64,000 bases of DNA from Thunnus maccoyii (Eukaryota; Chordata; Actinopteri; Scombriformes; Scombridae). Below are positions 11,111 through 23,884 of this stretch, piece by piece. Every line of letters starts with the position of its first letter. Positions within the stretch are counted from its first letter, which is position 1. Location: contig NC_056554.1 in NCBI RefSeq assembly GCF_910596095.1, forward strand, positions 5,952,001 through 6,016,000, read 5' to 3'. The position numbers and the translations under genes were made by a program. Below the pieces are notes generated by a model. The model searched no databases, was not told the DNA's origin, and was given only the letters and a program-made list of their open reading frames with translations.

Positions 11111-12465
11111 AGAGCCAGTAATAGTATTAAGAGAGGATTTACAAGGTCAGGAGTATATGAGCAACTTAATGACTCTTCAACTTTGTCAGCAATGGCATTA
11201 GCTTTAAAATGGGAGGGTGTGTCCAAATTTTTGACTGATACTGTATATGACCACACACATCCTCATTAGTGTAACACTATTCTCATCTCATTCTTTTGGT
11301 TAATTTTGTCTTTCTGATAAGGTACAGAAACTGGGAGGTGAGCCTCATCTCTTCTCAGCTCATGACACCACCTCATGAAACACCAGAGGAATATCTCTAT
11401 TAAACATAGTGAGTATGGTACATGGCTCAAAGGCAGAATGTTTTGCTTATATATCATCCACATTTATTACTACTTCACAGAATTCATGCAAGTTATTACA
11501 CTTCTTTAAAAAAACATTCAAGTTAAAGTTAAAAAGACAATATTCTTAGTTTTTCTTTATTAAGAGTTTAACATTCAAAACTCAGCTAATCTGCTTCATC
11601 AGGACTGTGTGGGTGTGGTTTGCACAGATGTGATTGACAGTGGCTTGGCAAAATAACCCAACAACCCAACAACTGACGTCAGATTCTGATTCAAATTTAG
11701 CAAAAGTCTGATTGGGGCAGAAATACGTGACATCACCTTACTCCCACCAAGCCCTGCCCACAGTAAACTATTGAGCGGAGCGCAGACAAAACAGCTCAAA
11801 CAGATATCTCTCAAGTGAAATAAGCAAAACTTTTGGCAGAAAACATTCTTGAATGTTCATAAAGGGTCCCATTGCTCAAAGTGGGAAGCTGATTGACAAA
11901 ATATGTTTTCAGGGCCTTGAAGTGCTGAAGCTATTGTATGTATAATCCCTTGAGAATTTTTTTTTTCTAAAATCCAGTAGATGATTCGAAAACCTTCCAA
12001 CTTTGTTGAACGAGTGAGACAATGTTAAAGCTTTGTTTGCCTTAAAGTTACATATGAGATATCTGCTCTGTAGTACTGTACCCGCTCTCTGTGCCTCATA
12101 TGTTTCCCTTTTACTGTCTTTTCCATTCTGTGTTGATTTGTTTCTGTCTCACATACACTTGTTCCGAAGCCCATCTTGTAAAAATGTCCTTAGCTTGCTG
12201 ATTTACTAAAATTTGACTTGGGTTGTGGATGGAACATTAAAAACTTTTTAATTTGACATAAATATATTATTACTTCAATCCAACACCAACATACATTCTC
12301 AAATAACTAGTTGAATCAACTCATCTCTGGGAATTATGGCTGCTCCATTCTATAGTCACAAGAAAAATATACTGATAACATGATCTCAGTGTCTTATGAG
12401 TTTGCTAGAAACACTAATAAAGGCATATCTTATTACACTGCAACAAATATAAAACATGAACAGTT
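11111..12465. other. intergenic between orphan promoter and NITR-D
   Basis: No coding domain was recognised. The last 170 bases are the NITR-D 3' flank, duplicated from or to NITR-C. Confidence 0.45.
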
Positions 12466-13940
12466 CTACTGCTTTACACTTGAGTACACGCATTCAGTCT
12501 CGGTGTTGTTCCTCTCTCTTCTAGATCTGTTGATCTTGTGCTCCTTTAAAGCTGCGTAATGGATGTTTTCTTCATTTTGGTGACCCTGATCATAAAATAT
12601 AAAACTGTAAATCACAATATTTGATGAAAATAGAAACAGATCCCAGAAAATAATTGTGCTTAAAATGTTTGAATGGTATTACAATAGTTTATCTAAAAAA
12701 AGAAAAAGAACATACCTCTGCATTTGATGTGGAGGGAGCTGAAAATCTCACCTGAGACTCTGAGAAAGATCAAACAGTGAGCTTACTATAATGCCATGTT
12801 CAATGAATACACACTGTCAACTACAAAGAATAGCAGTTATCATACCTTTACACTGGCAGCTGTTTCTTTTGTTGATCACATACAAAGCCAGTAAAGCAAC
12901 CAGGATGGTGGTGAATGTCAAAGCTCCACTTAACAAATACACAAGAGAATCCACCTCATCTGCAGAGAGCCAGACACCAGAAGACAGTAGAAAGCTTTTA
13001 GCTGTGTTATTTTTAGTTTAAATACGAGTTATACACTTATAAAAAAGGACAACCAGTGTTAGAAAAAGTTACTTACTGCCAACGTCCAGCTTGGTCCCGT
13101 TTCCAAACAGTATCTGTCCACATGAGGCGACAGCACAGTAGTAGGTCCCAGCATGAGAAAGATTCAGACTCTTTATTGGCAAGTTGTAGACACAGGTGTG
13201 TGTTTGTGTGTTGTTGTTCCTCTCACACTGATCATTCCTGCCTCCATGTGTGTAAATGATTCCTGGATGAGATTCTTGAGAGTTTTTGAACCAGTAAACA
13301 CTGTGTTCTCCATCATCACAGGTCCCAGTGTGTACTGTACAGTTCAGAGTCACAGAGCTCTCAGATGCCGACTGATGGACCAAAGCTTGGATGTTCAAAC
13401 CTGAACCCTTTACATTGACAATAGTTCCTTCTGCAAACTCAAACTTGGATGAGTAGCTGCTTGCGCAGTAGTAAGTAGCTGAGTCTGAGATGCGCAAATT
13501 TGTGATCTTCAAGTGATTTTTACCAGTTTCAGTATCCAGTGCGAAACGTGGATTGTTCTTCAATTCATCATGAAAAGTGCCATTCCTTTCATACTTGTAG
13601 TAGGTAGAGATAATTATTGGTTTCTGTCCCAGAGTTTGCTTATACCAGTAAAACTTTGTTGCAGCATCACCGTCATAGAAACATTGCAAAGTCAAGTTGT
13701 CCCCAGTATTAACAGATACAAAACCTCTGTCTTGACGAACAGATGAGGAGAATTTCACATCAGTCATCTGAGCTGAAGTAAAATGAAAGACAAAGAAAAT
13801 TCACATTATAAACACATAATTAAAGGAGGAATGACTGTACATTTTAAAAGACACAAACTGGATTCATAAAAACACAACTCACCCATTTTCTGTCCCAATA
13901 ACAGACATGTCAGAAAGAAAACAAACTCTGCAGATCTCAT
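12466..13940 (-). CDS. nitr: NITR-D: novel immune-type receptor, close duplicate of NITR-C
   Basis: Predicted exons (minus): 13883-13940 leader, 13077-13772 V plus I, 12846-12959 transmembrane, 12716-12759 and 12466-12585 tail; 343 residues, all in phase. The first ATG of NITR-C is TTG here, so the start is the next in-frame ATG (MRSAEFVFFLTCLLLGQKM). The V domain keeps LQCFYDGD, FYWYKQ and SDSATYYC; its J-like end is FAEGTIVNVK. Five residues (IQPGG) before SVTLNC in the I domain are missing in frame. The I domain otherwise matches C and ends FGNGTKLD. The transmembrane exon is four codons shorter than in C. The tail has IHYAAL and CVYSSV. It is an inhibitory-type receptor, tandem with C, whose introns and flanks it shares. 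Confidence 0.9.
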
Positions 13941-14002
13941 CGTGTTCAAACTGTCGGGCTAAATGAAAAGAATCTTGATCTTTTCTTCACTCTTAAGAAT
14001 CA

Positions 14003-14070
14003 AGACTGCGTTTGATTGGCCAACCAGAAGTGACTGTATGTCCTATTTAGGAAACATGATCACATGTTCA
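14003..14070 (-). promoter_or_regulatory. NITR-D promoter block with CCAAT box
   Basis: Nearly identical to the NITR-C block. The CCAAT box on the minus strand is at 14015-14019, about 75 bp above the start codon. Confidence 0.6.
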
Positions 14071-15084
14071 CTGTCATCTTTAGTTTCAAGTTTGTTTCTT
14101 GAGACACGGTGAGAGCTAAATGATCTACATACAGATTAGTACAGATTCCTCATCTCTACATTAGCTTTAAAATCACTGAAATTTATGACCACATAGTACA
14201 CATGTATTCATACTGATCTAACTGACAGGACATACTCACTTTATAGGTTTGTTTAATATTTGGTTTGGTAAAATGAGTTTATTATCCATGGTGTGCTTGG
14301 TTTCAGTCATAAGGAGATAATAATTGATTAATTAACCATTGTAAGGTTTCAAGATAATGTATTACTAATAAAAACATATAGTGGAGTTCAGCCACGCTCA
14401 GCCTCTGGCAGTGAACTGATTTTTATTAGGCAGACATGATAATTAATAACTACCTTAAGATGCCAGATGTACATATCAATGAACAAGTAATTAATAAACC
14501 CTGTCACTATTATTTTGAGCAGTTTCTTCACACTTGACAATATTCTTGCCGCGCTGTAGACCAGGGAACACATGACTGTCACCTGTACTGCTGCAAAAAG
14601 ACAGATTTGGACAGTAAATTAAAGGTCAAACATACACAGAAAATTACTGAATACATTTGCCCCCTAATTATTCTTGGACATGATTTTTTTGACTGCAAAA
14701 AAGGAAGACTTTAGCAACTTCAATAGAAATTGATCTCATTGTGCGTTGTCTCTTGAGTAAGTCAGACGTTGTTTCTATATATAAAACTTGTTATTCTTGA
14801 AGGTGGCATTCTCTCAATGCCACCTTCGCCGGGATTGTCAGAAGAATTCTGAATGCAATCTCACTGTTGGAAATGTTTATCTGATGCTTGAGGAAACAGA
14901 CGGTTTGATGTGCTGTAGTTCTTCCCTTTGGAGTGATCTCTCTGAGTATCCTCAGCTCTTGGAACAGTGAACATGTGAAAAAATTCTATCTGTAATTTAT
15001 TTACTACAGCCTCATGTGTTATAGATTCTGTTTAATTTTCTTACATGGCAATGATTAATACACCTACTTTACTACACCTTTTAC
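14071..15084. other. intergenic 5' of NITR-D
   Basis: Part of this (14390-14480) resembles the flanks at 6040-6160 and 22020-22090, as expected for duplicated upstream sequence. No gene was seen. Confidence 0.45.
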
Positions 15085-16130
15085 TCATGAAGACCTTTGA
15101 GAGGCTGTTTCTCCAGCACCTCAGGCCCTTGCTATGCGACTGCCCAGACCCGCTGTGGAAGAACTACAAAGCACTGTGACGATCATGTTCTTCTCCACTG
15201 CTTTCAACACCATCCAACCTCTGCAGCTGGCTGAGAAGCTCTCTGTGGTTCAGGTAGACCAGGACCTTGTGGCCTGGATTACAGACTACCTCACCAACAG
15301 ACCGCAGTATGAAAGGCTGCAAGGCTGCTTGTCAGATGTAGTGACGAGCAACACTGGCGCACCACAAGGAACTGTACTGTCACCATTTTTGTTCACCCTC
15401 TACACCTCTGACTTATGCTTTGACTCAGATGTTCTCAGATGATTCCTCCAATGTCGACTGTATCACACATGACAAGGAGGAGGAGTACAGAGACTTAGTC
15501 GAGAACTTCATAGGATGGTGTGACAGCAGACACCCTCAGCTCAACACTGGGAAAACCAAGGAGCTGGTGGTGGACTTCCAGCACAGAAAGAAGCCCCCCA
15601 CCCCTGTCATCATAAGTGGGGGATGGAGATGGTGGACACCTACAAGTTCCTAGGGGTGCAACTCACCAACAAACTAGAGGGCCTGTAGAGGGCTCAGTGT
15701 TGACAGAGCAGGCTGTTCTTTCTGAGGAGGCTCAGGTCCTTCAATGTGTGCACTAGGCTGCTACGGATGTTCTACTGGTCTGTAGTGGCCAGTGTTATCT
15801 TCTTTGCTGTGGTGTGCTGGGGTGGTGGTAAAGGGACTTGTGGTGCCAACAAACTGGGCAAGCTGGTGAGGAAGGCCAGCTCTGTGGTGGGGATGGAACT
15901 GGACAGTGTGGAGGCAGTAACAGAGAAGAGTATGAGAAGGAAGCTGAAAACTACCGTGGACCACCACTCTCATCCTCTCTATGTTGAGCTGAGGCAGCTC
16001 AGGAGCACGTTCAGCCACAGACTCATCCAGCCACGTGCCTCTAAGTGCTTAGAGGGCTCTTTGTGCCATCAGCCATCAGACTCCACAACACCCAGTATCT
16101 CCTACCTCCACTGATTGAGACTCAAAACCA
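15085..16130 (+). mobile_element. LINE fragment, reverse transcriptase C-terminal half (L2-like)
   Basis: Plus-strand frames give KTFERLFLQHLRPL, then TAFNTIQPLQLAEKL, WITDYLTNRPQYERLQG, STNTGAPQGT-like and VLSPFLFTLYTSDL (reverse-transcriptase blocks), then FSDDSSNV (the F-x-DD catalytic box changed to FSDDS), GWCDSRHPQLNTGKTKE, and a C-terminal part (YWSVVASVIFFAVVCWGG, STFSHRLIQPR). The frame shifts between segments (about 15430 and 15655) and the 5' half is absent, so it is dead. The L2/Maui-type assignment is from memory of the family and moderately sure. Confidence 0.8.
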
Positions 16131-16962
16131 TACACCACTCACAGTTAAACTGTCACATGTGTTCAACCTGAAACCAAAGCAATCTGTATGAATAGATACC
16201 ATGATGGTGAGGTTGAACAGGCTTTTGTCTTATAAATCACCCTCATCAGGACAGTTTAATCTTGTAAGTAGAATCTGTTGTAGATCTTATTTTCATTGAC
16301 TCGTGTTAAGTTGAATTTAAATTGGATCTCTTTTTTTATCACATTTGATTATAAAATCTAGGATTTTTTTTTTTTTTTTTTTTTACATCATTCTGGTTGA
16401 AATATACTTTTAAATATCTGCTTTTACTTTGTTGTTCTGTCTTTTGCTATCAATCATATTTAAGTAGTGTTTCAAGTAGGCAGCAATAACTCAGTTTCCA
16501 TACATGTTACCTGAAAAGGACTGCACAATTATGGGATGTTGAAGTGGTCTTTATCTTAGGGAGCATGTATGTGAGAGTTCAAAGACTTCTACGTCCTGCT
16601 GAAAACCACAAAGCATGTTGCACTAAAAGAGATACAAAGCAAAAAAAGATTAGAGATAAGGGTCAACAGGTGTCAGAGTGACTGGAATTCAGACAGACTT
16701 TACTGTAACCACATTATTAGTAGAATGAAGTTGTAGGGCCTCATGTTTTCAGAAAGGACGCCAATTGTTGGGATATCTTGGCCTTTCCCAGGTGCTGTCT
16801 CAGCTCAGTCAGATCAAAAAACTTGGACATAAAGTCAGTTGAAAATCTTCCTGTACCGTTTTACTTTGAAACCAAAATGATGAGTGCAAACAGCTGGCAA
16901 TAAATATGATCAAAAACAGAAAGACAAAGTGACCAACTAAAGTTGTATTTGACAAAAACATA
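16131..16962. other. intergenic, paralogous to the flank of the 25.4-kb Tc1 element
   Basis: There is a poly-T run at about 16362-16384. The stretch at 16543-16620 (agtggtctttatctta, gtgagagttcaaagacttct, cgtcctgctgaaaac) matches sequence on both sides of the Tc1 insertion at 25360-26199. It represents the unoccupied form of that site. Confidence 0.6.
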
Positions 16963-18976
16963 TGTCAGGGCTCAGGAGATGCAGGAGTGGACCCAAACGC
17001 AGAGGCCGGAATGCAGATATGATGAAAAACTCTTTAATTGTGGATGGTCGCGGACAGGTAAACAGGGCTGAACAGAACTAGCAGAAGGAACAACACAAAA
17101 CGATCCAACAAGGACTGAACAGAAAACCAGAACTTAAAGAAACTGAACTAACAAGGAGATGAGGTGCAGGTGGGGAGATGGGTGGAGAACTCGAGAGGGG
17201 AATAAACATCCAGGGAGCTGATTGGCTGAGGACACACAGGGAGCGGGGCAGGGCTGACAAGGCTAACACAGGGCAGGTGTGGGGAAGACAGCAGGGCAGG
17301 GCTAACGAGTCCAAATGCAGGGCAGGTTTGGAGGAGTACATGAACACACAAGGGAAACAGAACAAAAACCCAGAAAACAAACCCAACGCCATCTACACTA
17401 ACCCATCCAAAACCAAACACAAACACAAACCCGAACCCAAGCACACAACCCAACAAACTAATGATGCAATATGAACCGAGGGACTAAACAAACGTGCAAA
17501 ACCAGGAGACCCCACAGAACACAACATAAGACCAAAAAAAACACCTTAAGTCCAGGCAAGATGTGACAGAACCCCCCCTTAAGGGACGGATCCCAGACGT
17601 CCCACAAACACCACCAAGGGACACAGGATTGACGGCCGACGCAAGACGGGGGGAGGAGGAGGCCAAAACTGACAGTCCATAGGCCATGAAAGAGCAGGTA
17701 GCTAGGGAAGTGGCGCAGGGGTAGGTAGCCAGAATGCAGGGAGCAAAGGAGGTCGTGCTCAGGAAGGGCCAGGACATGGGGAACCAGGAAGATGGTGCAC
17801 AGGCAGATGGCCAGACAGGGGCAGAGCATAAGAGTCCAGGTGGACGGCCAGGGGGCTGGACAGATAGGTGAATTCGCTCGGGAGGGCGACCGGGGTGCAG
17901 AACAGATGGCAGAAGATGCTCTGGAGGGCGGCCGGATGTGAAGAGCTTCTCTGATGTTTGGGCTGCAGGCTGGCAGCGAAGGCAGAAACCCTCTGGAAGT
18001 TGGACTGCAGGCCAGAGGCAATGGCGAAACCCTTCAGGAGGCCGGCAACGAAGGCGGGACCCTTCAGGAGGCCGTGCAGGGGGCCGGGCAGGGGGCCGGC
18101 GGCGAAGGCGGGACCCTTCAGGAGGCCGTGCAGGGGGCCGGCGGCGAAGGCGAAGGCGGGACCCTGCAGGGGGCCGGCGGAGAAGGCGAAGGTGGGACCC
18201 TTCAGGAGGCCGGGCAGGGGGCCGGGCAGGGGGCCGTGCAGGGGGCCGGCGGAGAAGGCGAAGGCGGGACCCTTCAGGAGGCCGGGCAGGGGGCCGGCAG
18301 CGAAGGCGGGACCCTTCAGGAGGCCGTGCAGGGGGCCGGGCAGGGGGCCGGCGGCGAAGGCGGGACCCTTCTGTCAGGGCTCAGGAGATGCAGGAGTGGA
18401 CCCAAACGCAGAGGCCGGAATGCAGATATGATGAAAAACTCTTTAATTGTGGATGGTCGCGGACAGGTAAACAGGGCTGAACAGAACTAGCAGAAGGAAC
18501 AACACAAAACGATCCAACAAGGACTGAACAGAAAACCAGAACTTAAAGAAACTGAACTAACAAGGAGATGAGGTGCAGGTGGGGAGATGGGTGGAGAACT
18601 CGAGAGGGGAATAAACATCCAGGGAGCTGATTGGCTGAGGACACACAGGGAGCGGGGCAGGGCTGACAAGGCTAACACAGGGCAGGTGTGGGGAAGACAG
18701 CAGGGCAGGGCTAACGAGTCCAAATGCAGGGCAGGTGTGGAGGAGTACATGAACACACAAGGGAAACAGAACAAAAACCTAGAAAACAAACCCAACGCCA
18801 TCTACACTAACCCATCCAAAACCAACCACAAACACAAACCCGAACCCAAGCACACAACCCAACAAACCAATGATGCAATATGAACCGAGGGACTAAACAA
18901 ACGTGCAAAACCAGGAGACCCCACAGAACACAACATAAGACCAAAAAAACACTTTAAGTCCAGGCAAGATGTGACA
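16963..18976 (-). mobile_element. LTR-retrotransposon fossil, non-autonomous, two long LTRs
   Basis: Two near-identical direct repeats (16963-17568, 606 bp, and 18372-18976, 605 bp) both begin tgtca and end tgaca. They enclose about 800 bp. A purine-rich tract on the minus strand next to the left LTR (aagggggggttc) suggests minus orientation, with the right LTR as the 5' one. The interior holds no recognisable capsid or polymerase domain, only GC-rich repeats, so this is a fossil that could move only with help. The close similarity of the LTRs suggests a fairly recent insertion. The superfamily is not determined, and no clear target duplication was found. Confidence 0.75.
18020..18371. repeat. 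GC-rich minisatellite inside the LTR fossil
   Basis: Tandem, variably arranged units built from ccttcaggaggcc, gtgcagggggcc, gggcagggggcc and ggcgaaggcgggac. All three plus frames stay open through much of the block because unit lengths keep phase, which produces repetitive Gly/Ala/Arg-rich frames that are not believed to be genes. Confidence 0.85.
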
Positions 18977-20270
18977 TTATATTAGCTCAATTGGTAGAAG
19001 CTGGTGACAGGTGCTCCTTAAGACACTGAAATCCAAGTTGCTTGCAATGTACATGTATGGGAAAATCTAAGGTGTGCTTGAAAAAAGTGTCTGCCAGATG
19101 ACTGTAATATACTGTACTGCAGTCAATGGGGCCAATTCATGTTACTATTAAAAACAATAGCATGAGAATAAATGAGGATAAGTGAGATCTTTCCCAATTT
19201 GTTGAGATTTTGACCTTTGTCATTGCGTGGTAAGAGCCTTTTTCTACTTCTTAGGGAATCACAAGTAATAAAATCTTTTAATGCTTTAATTTGAATGCTT
19301 TATCCACTTTAGTCAAACTTTTATTGTGTGTTACACGTCTCAGTAAATGTTTCATGTATGGTTTCAGTTGTACTTGGGTTCTGACATTAAGTAAATACTA
19401 TATACTTAATGTATACTATATACTATACATAATTTTTTTTTTTTTTTACTAGATTCTTCCTTCATTGAGCCACTGAGCTTTTATGTTTAACAAACATTCA
19501 TTCAGTTTATCCTAAATAATTTTCAGCAAACACAACAGCAGTTGTATTAGAAGAGAGCTGTCATCAATTATTAAGACTACTTTGTTTTTTTTCTTTTTGT
19601 CGGGCCAGCACAGTGGGGAGAATGTGTGTCGGTATCTGCACAAAATGTGTGTCCAAACAATTATTAAATTATTATTTATTTACACTGTTGGCCTGGGACG
19701 AGTGAGACCAGCCACATGTTTTACCCAGTACACAGAGCATCATGAGCCAGAGGTAGCACTATCAGAGCTTAAACATAATGCAGACATTGTCTCAAGTGTT
19801 CCATGGTTAGATTTATTTCATCATTACTGACACAAAATGTTCATGGAACAGCACAATGCAGTTAATCAGGTTAAAACTCATTGAAGATAAAAGACAAAGA
19901 ATACCACTTTTTCCTGTCATGTTCCTCATAACCAAACAGTAGCTTGTTGTACAGCATAAATGAATCTGGCCTTCTAAATGTACTTTTGTAATAGCAAAAA
20001 GAATATGATTTTTCATAATATATATAACATATGAATATGATTTAAGATACATGTTTTTTTAAGAAAACAGCAGAGACATCCTGTAGATAAACTTTAAAGC
20101 ACACTGACAAGCAACAAAGAGAGTAGAGAGTCCTGAATTTCTCAATTACTAAACCCTACCAGAACACAGAGAATCTCATCTTTTGACTGCAGATCACAAG
20201 GCACATTCCTCTATCTAGACTTTTATCTAAGACTACAATACACAATAAACAAGATTCTAAGAAACTTTCC
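18977..20270. other. intergenic 3' of NITR-E
   Basis: 20060-20230 is a NITR 3'-flank motif (cagagacatcctgt, agagagtcctg, cttttgactgcagatcac) that recurs at about 27950, 31650 and 33180. A poly-T run lies at 19432-19448. No gene was seen. Confidence 0.5.
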
Positions 20271-21786
20271 TCATAAGTTCTCCAGCTTTACACTGGAGTA
20301 CACACATTCATTCTTGGAGTTGTTCCTCGCTCTTCTTGATCTGTTTCCAACATTTGCATTTAAAGCAGCATAATGGAGGTTGTCTGCGTCTTGGTAACCC
20401 TGCTAACAAAATATATAAAAGTAAATCACACTGCAATTAAAACAATGTCCACAACACAATTAATTGTTGTGCTATAAAAAGGTGGTTAAATGGCAATTCA
20501 ACAGTTAATCGAAACTGCATTCACCTCTGCATCTGCTGTGGACGGAGCTGCAAATCCATGCTGAGGCTCTGATTGTGAAACAGAAAATGCTCTTTTATTC
20601 AAAAGCCAAATTCAGTGAATACAAACTGTCATAAACAAGTGGTATCATTTGCCTGTACCTGACTGGCAGCCGCTTCGCTTCTTCATCTTGTACACTGAGA
20701 AAGCCAATAAAACACTGACGATGGTGGTGAATGCCAAAGCTCCACTCAAGAAATACACCAAGACAAGAGAGTCCACCTCATCTACAGAGAGTCAGACACC
20801 AGAAACAGAGCTTTCAGCATGTTTTCAGCTTTCATCCTAAGCTTGATGAGGGAGTAAGACTGTATCAGATGGAACAACATCTCCTAAAAAGGTACTTACG
20901 CTCAATGTCCAATGTGGTCCTGTCTCCAAACAGTATCTGTCCACATGAGGCGACAGCACAGTAGTAGGTCCCAGCATGAGAAACATTCAGACTCTTCATT
21001 GGCAAGTTGTAGACACAGGTGTGTGTTTGTGTGTTGCTGTTCCTCTCACACTGATCATTCCTGCCTCCATGTGTGTAAATGATTCCTGGATGAGATTCTT
21101 GAGAATTTTTGAACCAGTAAACACTCTGTTCTCCATCATCACAGGTCCCAGTGTGTACTGTACAGTTCAGAGTCACAGAGCCTCCTGGCTGGATGCTCTC
21201 AGATGCCGACTGATGGATTAAAGCTTGGATGTTCAAACCTGAACTCTTTACACTGAGAGTAGTGCCCTCCAAAAATTCTAACATGTTTAAATAGCAACTA
21301 ACACAGTAGTAAGTAGCTGAGTCTGAAATGTGCAAATCTATGATCCTCAAGTTATTTTTACCATTTTCAGTATCCAGTGTGAAGCGAGGATTGCTGTTGA
21401 ATTCATCATGAAATGTGCTGATTACTTCATATTTATGGAAGGTAGAAATGAGCTTAATTTTCTGTCCCAGAGTTTGCTTATACCAGTAAAGCTTTGCAGG
21501 AACATTACCTTCATACAGACATGGCAAAGTCGTTTCATCACCAACATTAGCTGATATAAAACCACTGTCTTGACGAACAGATGAGGAGAATTTCAGATCA
21601 GTCATCTGAGCTGAGGTGAAATAAGAGACAAAAAGTATTGAAAATTATAGAATTCAACATAATCAGTTAATATTTGAAAACCAACCACTCTAACAGATAA
21701 AAGTTGGAATCACAAACACGTAACTCACCCATTTTCCCCAAGAACAGACATGTGAGATAGAAAGCAAACACTGGAGATGTCATCAT
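20271..21786 (-). CDS. nitr: NITR-E: novel immune-type receptor, apparently intact
   Basis: Predicted exons (minus): 21729-21786 leader (MMTSPVFAFYLTCLFLGKM), 20900-21610 V plus I, 20659-20781 transmembrane, 20525-20568 and 20271-20399 tail; 354 residues, all in phase. The V domain is clearly diverged from C and D (TLPCLYEGNVPAKLYWYKQ, CVSCYLNMLEFLEGTTLSV) and has an extra cysteine next to its CDR3-like loop. The I domain is almost the same as in the neighbours, but its J-like motif is FGDR. The tail has DNLHYAAL (ITIM) and ECVYSSV, and runs three residues longer (LENL) because the usual stop after the last motif is lost. It is inhibitory in type, with an uncharged transmembrane segment. Confidence 0.9.
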
Positions 21787-21845
21787 GTTCAACTTGCCAT
21801 GTGAAATGAAAAGATCATTTACTTTTCTCCACTCCTCATAGACAA

Positions 21846-21905
21846 GACTGCGTTTGATTGGCCAATCTGAAGTGACACTGTATAGGAAACAGGATCACAT
21901 GTTCA
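21846..21905 (-). promoter_or_regulatory. NITR-E promoter block with CCAAT box
   Basis: Same block as C and D but shortened after the CCAAT box: gactgcgtttgattggcc, then aggaaacaggatcacatg. The CCAAT box on the minus strand is at 21857-21861. Confidence 0.55.
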
Positions 21906-22980
21906 CTGCCACCTATGATTGTAATGGTGAGAGATATACGAGGAAGATAAAGGCTCCTCATCTTTGATTTGATTTGAAATCACTAAAAAATAAACAACTA
22001 TATCCAATATAAACACAGCACTAACAAGACACAGTGGAGTCCATTTATGCTCAATAATTGGTAATAAACAAGAATAATTTTGAGCAATTCATCCATACTT
22101 GATACTTTTTTAAAGCTGTAATCTGGAGAAACAACACTGCACTCTGTGCTGTATTGAAGTTACATTTTTCTACAATATACACACAAGATATGATGGGCTG
22201 CACGATTAATCAAAATAAGATCACGCTGTTGATTCAGGCTCTATGCAATCTCATTTTTATGACAACGATTCGGCTCTGTCTGCATTAGTGGGGAGATCCA
22301 GTGCATCATGAGAGAGGCAGAGAGCAACAAAAATGTGTTAGAGTCAATGAAACCCAGAAATAATGAGGGAGGACAAATAGATGTGTTCCCCATAGTTGTG
22401 ACAAAAATGCTTTGCTTGTAGTGTAAAAAGTTTTACAGTCTGTTATGTGGAACTGGATTCACAGACGATGATGACGGTAAAAAGCACCTACAATATACAT
22501 ACAAGGTATGATGCTTTGATCATCATGATCAAAATTTAGCTGAAAATTCTTTTTAAGCAAGCACTCAGCCATAGCAGGGGTCTTAAAAAGGCTAAAGAGG
22601 CTATGACTTATTACTTAATGTGAGCTAAAGATATGATTCTGGTCAACGCGGCAAAAAATGAATAAAGTATTTTCTAAAAAATTACTTCTCAATGCCTTTA
22701 TGCTACTGTCCTTCATGCTGTGCTACCTGCTGTCACTTAACATTACTCGAGGCAGAAACTTACTAATTACAATTTTTATTGTTGAATCATTTTTTCCAGC
22801 TTTCTGTATCTGTTTCAAGGCATAGTTTTATTCTACACTTCAATTAAATATTTTTAAATTATTTTTTGTATTATATTTTATGTGTACTTATACTACTATT
22901 TGTCTGCTACAGCAGTTTAATCTGATGTTACAAAATGGCCAGCAAAATTCAATCACTTCTGTTGTCAATACTATTCTAAG
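21906..22980. other. intergenic
   Basis: 22020-22090 resembles other NITR upstream flanks. The remainder is AT-rich with no recognised gene or repeat edge. Confidence 0.4.
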
Positions 22981-23845
22981 TTATATTCCAAATAAAAAGT
23001 ATTCTGCAAGCAGCAACCTCCAAGGTTGAAAAATGAAGCCAAGGTGGAAGTGCCAAAAACTGCAGTACCTCGATTGGCCACTTGAGGCTGGCTCCAAAAG
23101 CGAGTCAATCCCAATGGACCCCCATGTTAAAATACCCAACTTCACAGCAGAAATAAACATGTTTACAGCCTGGTACAAAACACGGTTTTGCTTTTAACTA
23201 ATTTCCTTGTTTATGACAACTGCACAGGGGGTGATTTTTTTTATAACTCACCTGTTTTTTTACATTTTTATAGAGCTCACTCATTTAAATTTTTCTTAGG
23301 CTTAAAGTTATGCATAATTAAGGGCATGACTGCATTGAGTGACAGGTGGGTGCCTTCACAGGCAAGTCGCTACCATGTCGACAACCTTGGTTAGGTAACG
23401 TAACCACGGCATAACCCCAGATTCACAGAGTGTAGGCATAGGCGTAGCCATAACCGTCACTATTTTTGTTGCCTAAAAAAGTCTTATTCAGTGTTTGTTT
23501 TTACTAAAAGACCCTGAGTCGAATGTTCACTTTTTTTCCCTGGTCAGTACATTTTGTTTTAATGGTTTTTCACCAGCGAAAATTTGCATAAGCATTATCA
23601 CAGTTAACCACAGACTGCAAATACACCATGCTAACCAAGCTGGCAGCTGGCACCTAGCAGTTAGCAGCTGGCAGCTAGCATTAGGGTCAGCTCCACCCTC
23701 TCGTCCAAATATGGTCACTTCTGGCTTCAAAAATCTAAGATGGCGGTGGTCAAAATGCAAACTCAAGGCTTCAAAACGGGAGTCCACAGACCAATGGGTG
23801 ACGTCATGGTGGCTACGTCCATTATTTTTTACAGTCTAGGGTTAG
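22981..23845. repeat. dispersed fish repeat abutting a truncated NITR
   Basis: The stretch 23706-23845 (ggtcacttctggcttcaaaa, accaatgggtgacgtcatgg, ttttttacagtct) matches 62069-62216 in the same orientation. The left part (gaggctggctccaaaagcga, and the block after tcaatcccaatgg) is of a kind common in fish genomes. No coding capacity was seen. The element ends about 45 bp from the break in the NITR-F V domain. Confidence 0.6.
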
Positions 23846-23884
23846 ATAACTTTGTAATCAAAATGCCCTGTGCAACTTGTTTAT

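Noticed and set aside
17938-18490. Three overlapping plus-strand open frames of 157-180 codons
   Set aside because: They coincide with the GC-rich minisatellite, where unit length keeps all frames open. The products are low-complexity and run into the LTR, so they are not taken as genes.
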